A DNA stretch of 8,459 nucleotides from Candidatus Pacearchaeota archaeon. GTDB taxonomy: Archaea; Nanobdellota; Nanobdellia; Pacearchaeales; GW2011-AR1. Each line of letters begins with the position of its first letter. Position 1 is the first letter of the stretch. A model generated the notes under the pieces. It made no database searches, was not told the DNA's origin, and saw nothing but the letters and a program-made list of their open reading frames with translations. Below are positions 5,817 through 8,459 of the stretch, piece by piece. The position numbers and the translations under genes were made by a program. Where the stretch lies: assembly GCA_002686355.1 (NCBI GenBank), contig NZBV01000024.1:1-8459 (forward strand), read 5' to 3'.

Positions 5817-5989
5817 ATGTTTTTATAAGTTTAATTCTTTGATTAGATAAATTTCCATATGATTTAAATTTCCCCCATATATCTAAAGTTTAGCAATTTT
5901 TTTAAGAATTTTTGATTCTTTGCTATTAGTCAATGTATAATTTATCCCCATTGCATATCCATACATCTTGATATCTTTAAACTTTATTT

Positions 5990-5996
5990 AAAAAAA
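5990..5996 (-). terminator. U7 tract after EF-1-alpha
   Basis: A T7 run on the minus strand follows the EF-1-alpha TGA stop by about ten bases. No convincing hairpin precedes it; U-tracts alone commonly end archaeal transcripts. Confidence 0.5.
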
Positions 5997-6006
5997 GAGA
6001 TTAATT

Positions 6007-7290
6007 TCACTTCTTCTTAATAATTGTTGTGCACATTCCAGCAGCAACAGTTGCCCCTGCGTCTCGAACAGCAAACTTACTCATAAATGGATTGTCTGCA
6101 TTTGTTTCTAAACACAAATTTCCTTGGGGTTTAATTTTAACCTTTGCAGTGTCTCCGTTTTTCAAGAAGTCTGGATTTTCCTTAATGACTTCACCTGTTG
6201 CAGGATTAATCTGTGCAATTAATTCTGTGAATTGGCAAGGAACTTGTGCTGTGTGTACGTGGAAAACCGGAGTATAACCTTTTGCTAAAACAGTTGGATG
6301 ATTGATTACTGTGATTGTTGCTTCAAACTCTTCTACAACAGGGATTGGTGTAGTAGCATCGCAGATAACATCTCCTCTTGCAATGTCTTTCTTTCCAACA
6401 CCTCGAATGTTTATTCCAACATTATCTCCTGCATCTGCCTGTTGCATCTGCTCATGGTGCATCTCGATTGTCTTAACCTCTCCTTCAATACCTTCACCTG
6501 TTCTACCTGGGAGAACCTTAACCTTTTGTCCAATTTTCATAACACCTGTCTCAATTTTTCCAACAGGGACAGTTCCAATACCAGTAATCTCATAAACATC
6601 CTGGCAAGGCATTCTCATTGGCAAGTTTTTTGGAGAATCTGGTTCAGGAAACAAATCAAGCTGCTCGTGAATTGTTGGACCCTTGTACCAATCCATATTT
6701 TTCGATTTCTCTTTAATATTATCCCCTTTCAAACCAGAGCATGCAATAAAAGTTGTTTGTTCAGCATTAATTCCCACGCCCTTTAACAACTTTCCAACAT
6801 CTTCTTTAACCTGGGTGAATTTTTCTTCCTTGTAATCAACAGCATCCATTTTGTTAACAGCAACGCATAGGTTTTTAACACCCATAGTTCTCAATAACCA
6901 TAAGTGTTCTGTGGTTTGTGGTTGAACTCCAGCAGGTGCAGCAATAACAAGATATGCAGAGTCTGCCTGTGACGCACCAGTAATCATATTCTTGACAAAA
7001 TCCCTGTGTCCAGGCGCATCAATGATTGTAATCTGCCACTTGTTTGTAATAATTTTCTTATAAGAAAGATCGATTGTAACCCCCCTCTCTCGTGATTCTC
7101 TAAGCTTGTCCATAATATAAGCAAACTCAAAACCAACCTTGCCGTGCTTTTCAGCTTCTTCTTTAAGCTTTTTCATTTCCTGTTCAGAAACAGCACCGCT
7201 CTGAAACAAAAGCTGTCCGACTACTGTTGATTTTCCAGCATCAACATGCCCGACAAAAACAACATTCATATTTGGTTTTTCTTTAGCCAT
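6007..7290 (-). CDS. tuf: Translation elongation factor EF-1-alpha (aEF1A)
   Basis: The 427-residue GTPase delivers aminoacyl-tRNA to the ribosome. All GTP-binding motifs are visible: G1 GHVDAGKST (14-22), G2 RGVTID (69-74, Thr72), G3 DAPGH (91-95), G4 NKMD (146-149) and G5 CSGLKGDN (184-191). The beta-barrel domains 2 and 3 follow, and the end FAVRDAGATVAAG (406-418) is typical of the family. Length is normal for archaeal EF1A. G1 has Ala17 where many archaeal and bacterial factors have His; eukaryotic EF1A also varies here. The start is the ATG at 7290, not the adjacent upstream TTG, because the family N-terminus is MAKEKP-like and the TATA-like box is 26 bases from this ATG. It is not in a ribosomal operon here; it diverges from uppP. 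Confidence 0.97.
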   Translation of the reverse strand: MAKEKPNMNVVFVGHVDAGKSTVVGQLLFQSGAVSEQEMKKLKEEAEKHGKVGFEFAYIMDKLRESRERGVTIDLSYKKIITNKWQITIIDAPGHRDFVKNMITGASQADSAYLVIAAPAGVQPQTTEHLWLLRTMGVKNLCVAVNKMDAVDYKEEKFTQVKEDVGKLLKGVGINAEQTTFIACSGLKGDNIKEKSKNMDWYKGPTIHEQLDLFPEPDSPKNLPMRMPCQDVYEITGIGTVPVGKIETGVMKIGQKVKVLPGRTGEGIEGEVKTIEMHHEQMQQADAGDNVGINIRGVGKKDIARGDVICDATTPIPVVEEFEATITVINHPTVLAKGYTPVFHVHTAQVPCQFTELIAQINPATGEVIKENPDFLKNGDTAKVKIKPQGNLCLETNADNPFMSKFAVRDAGATVAAGMCTTIIKKK

Positions 7291-7311
7291 CAATAAATGT
7301 AGAAAAAATCA

Positions 7312-7320
7312 GTTTAAAAA
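7312..7320 (-). promoter_or_regulatory. BRE/TATA promoter of the EF-1-alpha gene (leaderless)
   Basis: Minus-strand TTTTTAAAC, preceded by CGAAAGA, which is a good BRE, is centred 26 bases before the ATG at 7290. There is no Shine-Dalgarno site, so the mRNA should be leaderless. The core is near-symmetric and could also direct + strand transcription. Confidence 0.6.
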
Positions 7321-7341
7321 TCTTTCGTCAAATCCGAACAA

Positions 7342-7500
7342 AATTGTCCTTAAGTTTTGTCGTTGAGGAATCGTCGGGGTTAAGTGTTCCATACCAGGAC
7401 AAATTCATGTCGTTCCGTAAAATATTGTCATCTCAAAATTTTTTACTAACCAATTTCTTAGCGAACAATCCAAGCAAGGTAGGATTGTGAGAAATTTTTT
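7342..7500 (+). ncRNA. Candidate structured small RNA between EF-1-alpha and uppP
   Basis: This non-coding stretch is more GC-rich than other gaps here and is full of inverted repeats: TTGTCCT (7344-7350) with AGGACAA (7396-7402), GGAA/TTCC inside that, GACA/TGTC at 7398-7411, then a long hairpin ending in T6. A + strand reading of the TATA at 7312-7320 would start transcription near 7341, just before the first stem. No tRNA, C/D box or RNase P signature was recognised. The RNA is hypothetical; the region might instead be a uppP leader or operator. Confidence 0.3.
7452..7500 (+). terminator. Two-part stem-loop followed by T6
   Basis: AATTTCT (7452-7458) pairs with AGAAATT (7490-7496), and inside it ACAATCC (7465-7471) pairs with GGATTGT (7482-7488) around a 10-base loop. 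T6 occupies 7495-7500, overlapping the outer arm. On the + strand this has intrinsic terminator form, although no known + strand gene lies upstream of it within 7 kb. Confidence 0.5.
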
Positions 7501-7521
7501 CCAATTCTATTTTCCCAATAA

Positions 7522-7529
7522 TTTTTTAA
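7522..7529 (+). promoter_or_regulatory. Possible TATA-like box of uppP
   Basis: TTTTTTAA is centred about 26 bases before the ATG at 7552, the spacing expected for a leaderless mRNA. The match is loose and the stretch is T-rich. Confidence 0.35.
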
Positions 7530-7551
7530 CTAGAAGAATCTTTTCTAATTC

Positions 7552-8358
7552 ATGAATCAGATCTTAATCCAAATTATCCTTGGAGCAATTCAAGGGATAA
7601 CAGAATGGCTTCCTATGAGTTCAAGCGGGATCGTCACACTTGTTAATTCAAATTTCCTCGGAATAACTGACATTGGTCAGCTTCTGCATATTGCCTTGTT
7701 CCTCCACCTCGGAACTTTTTTCGCGGCGTTGATTTATTTTAGAAGAGATGTTTTTGTTTTGATAAAAGCCCTGTTCAATTATAGGAAGACAGGAAAAAAC
7801 ACCAAAAAGGTTTTGAAATTCTTAATTGTATCTACACTGATATCAGGAGTTATTGGATTAACAATCTTGAGAATCTTAACTTCTTTTGAATCACAATTAG
7901 AGATTACAGGAAGGACAATAACCTTTGCTGTAGGAATTTTGCTTTTGTCCACAGGGATTATTCAGGTTAAGATAAAAAACCGCGGTTTGAAAAAGATTGA
8001 CGAACTGAAAAATAACGATGGAGTTTTCTTGGGATTTGCTCAGGGTCTGGCTTCTCTCCCTGGGATATCACGTTCAGGAATTACTGTCTCAACTTTGCTG
8101 TTGAAAAAATTCAGTGACACAACAGCCCTGCGGCTTTCATTTTTAATGTCCCTTCCAATTGTTTTACTTGGGAACATCTTCTTTAACCTGCCTGACTTTG
8201 CAACAATTGCAACTTCTGCTTCAGTCTACGGACTTCTCGCATCTTTTGTCTTTGGTTTGGCTACAATTCATGGCTTAATGAAACTTTCAAAAAGAATCAA
8301 TTTTGGCTGGTTTGTTTTAATCTTCGCGTTGTTAATGCTTGGGAGTTTGTTAGTTTAA
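7552..8358 (+). CDS. uppP: Polyprenyl (undecaprenyl)-diphosphatase, UppP/BacA family
   Basis: This 268-residue integral membrane protein removes a phosphate from polyprenyl diphosphate, recycling the lipid carrier used to build surface glycans; in archaea the carrier is probably dolichyl-type and serves protein N-glycosylation. Both family signatures are present: QGITEWLPMSSSG (14-26) and LPGISRSGIT (169-178), with Glu18, Ser24 and Arg174 at the expected catalytic positions. Several hydrophobic helices span the length, and 268 residues is normal for the family. In the first signature, the residue after SSSG is Ile27, where E. coli has a conserved His, and Gln14 stands where E. coli has Glu17; archaeal members often vary here. 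The ATG is chosen because it gives the full N-terminal helix. Its stop lies 2 bases from the convergent EF-2-like stop. Confidence 0.92.
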   Translation: MNQILIQIILGAIQGITEWLPMSSSGIVTLVNSNFLGITDIGQLLHIALFLHLGTFFAALIYFRRDVFVLIKALFNYRKTGKNTKKVLKFLIVSTLISGVIGLTILRILTSFESQLEITGRTITFAVGILLLSTGIIQVKIKNRGLKKIDELKNNDGVFLGFAQGLASLPGISRSGITVSTLLLKKFSDTTALRLSFLMSLPIVLLGNIFFNLPDFATIATSASVYGLLASFVFGLATIHGLMKLSKRINFGWFVLIFALLMLGSLLV

Positions 8359-8360
8359 AA

Positions 8361-8459
8361 TTACTGATTCTCGCTAAGACCTTTCCTGTCTCGAATCTTC
8401 CTGGTAACATCTGCTTGGAGTCCTGCTGGAACTTTTTCAAACTCCTGCTCAAGAAGTGA
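8361..8459 (-). CDS. fusA: Probable elongation factor EF-2, C-terminal end (cut by window edge)
   Basis: The minus strand is open from the window edge to a TAA at 8361-8363, giving 32 residues: a helix followed by VPAGLQADVTRKIRDRKGL (10-28). This resembles the C-terminus of archaeal EF-2, which typically ends with a VP-xLQ helix and an IRxRKGL motif. EF-2 is the GTPase that moves tRNA and mRNA through the ribosome. A neighbouring EF-1-alpha gene is compatible. Only the tail is visible, so the call rests on one short motif; the following region is outside the window. Confidence 0.65.
   Translation of the reverse strand, partial: SLLEQEFEKVPAGLQADVTRKIRDRKGLSENQ

Larger units (their letters stand above)
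5717..6006. other. Intergenic region between EF-1-alpha and the hydrolase gene
   Basis: About 290 bases without a supportable gene; the longest ATG frame noted is about 10 codons. It contains the hydrolase TATA-like box (5737-5745), a repeat cluster at 5768-5816, a second TATA-like sequence at 5823-5829, a nested inverted repeat at 5891-5925 (TAGCA/TGCTA outside AAGAAT/ATTCTT) and the U-tract after EF-1-alpha. Confidence 0.6.

Noticed and set aside
5891..5925. Nested inverted repeat TAGCA/TGCTA with AAGAAT/ATTCTT as a terminator
   Set aside because: No U-tract follows on either strand at the right place, and the arms are short and AT-rich; it may be chance.
6298..6786. 162-codon plus-strand frame opposite EF-1-alpha
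   Set aside because: Shadow of a highly conserved gene; cysteine- and asparagine-rich translation without domain character.
7291..7293. TTG directly before the EF-1-alpha ATG as start codon
   Set aside because: The ATG at 7290 matches the family N-terminus and sits at the right distance from the TATA-like box.
7342..7500. tRNA, C/D box RNA or RNase P RNA in the EF-1-alpha/uppP gap
   Set aside because: No cloverleaf, no box C with matching box D, and no conserved RNase P core motifs could be found.

Overview
The window is AT-rich DNA from an archaeon. The evidence is an archaeal-type DnaG primase, an EF-1-alpha translation factor, a membrane-anchored S-layer-like protein, and mostly leaderless genes with TATA-like boxes about 25 bases before the start codon. 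The short intergenic regions and the S-layer-like family (signal peptide, Ig-like domains, one C-terminal membrane helix) suggest a DPANN lineage such as Woesearchaeota or Pacearchaeota. That placement is inference.

Layout: the 3' end of a protein-L-isoaspartate methyltransferase gene (pcm) lies on the + strand at the left edge. A run of minus-strand genes follows. In transcription order from the right these are: an EF-2-like C-terminus at the right edge (8361-8459), EF-1-alpha (6007-7290), a small alpha/beta hydrolase (5099-5716), a start-less remnant of a QIKAR-motif protein (4848-5126), a TPR-like protein (4201-4755), DnaG (2749-3909), a TIM-barrel endonuclease IV-like protein (1927-2706) and the S-layer-like protein (556-1794). 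One complete gene, uppP (7552-8358), is on the + strand; it diverges from EF-1-alpha and converges on the EF-2-like gene with a 2-base gap.

Most of the genes look like separate transcription units rather than an operon. EF-1-alpha, the hydrolase, the TPR-like gene, the TIM-barrel gene and perhaps uppP have a TATA-like box placed for a leaderless mRNA. DnaG is the exception, with a clear AGGAG Shine-Dalgarno site. Three consecutive minus-strand genes (dnaG, TIM-barrel, S-layer-like) end in a hairpin followed by a U-rich tract, and two of these hairpins reuse stop-codon or coding bases.

Functionally this is mostly housekeeping: translation, RNA processing or priming, DNA repair-like enzymes, polyprenyl carrier recycling and cell envelope. 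The least ordinary parts are the decayed nuclease-like remnant behind the hydrolase, a structured stretch between EF-1-alpha and uppP that could encode a small RNA, and the compact terminator/promoter overlap behind dnaG. I found no CRISPR array, tRNA, rRNA, insertion sequence or clear new multi-gene system.
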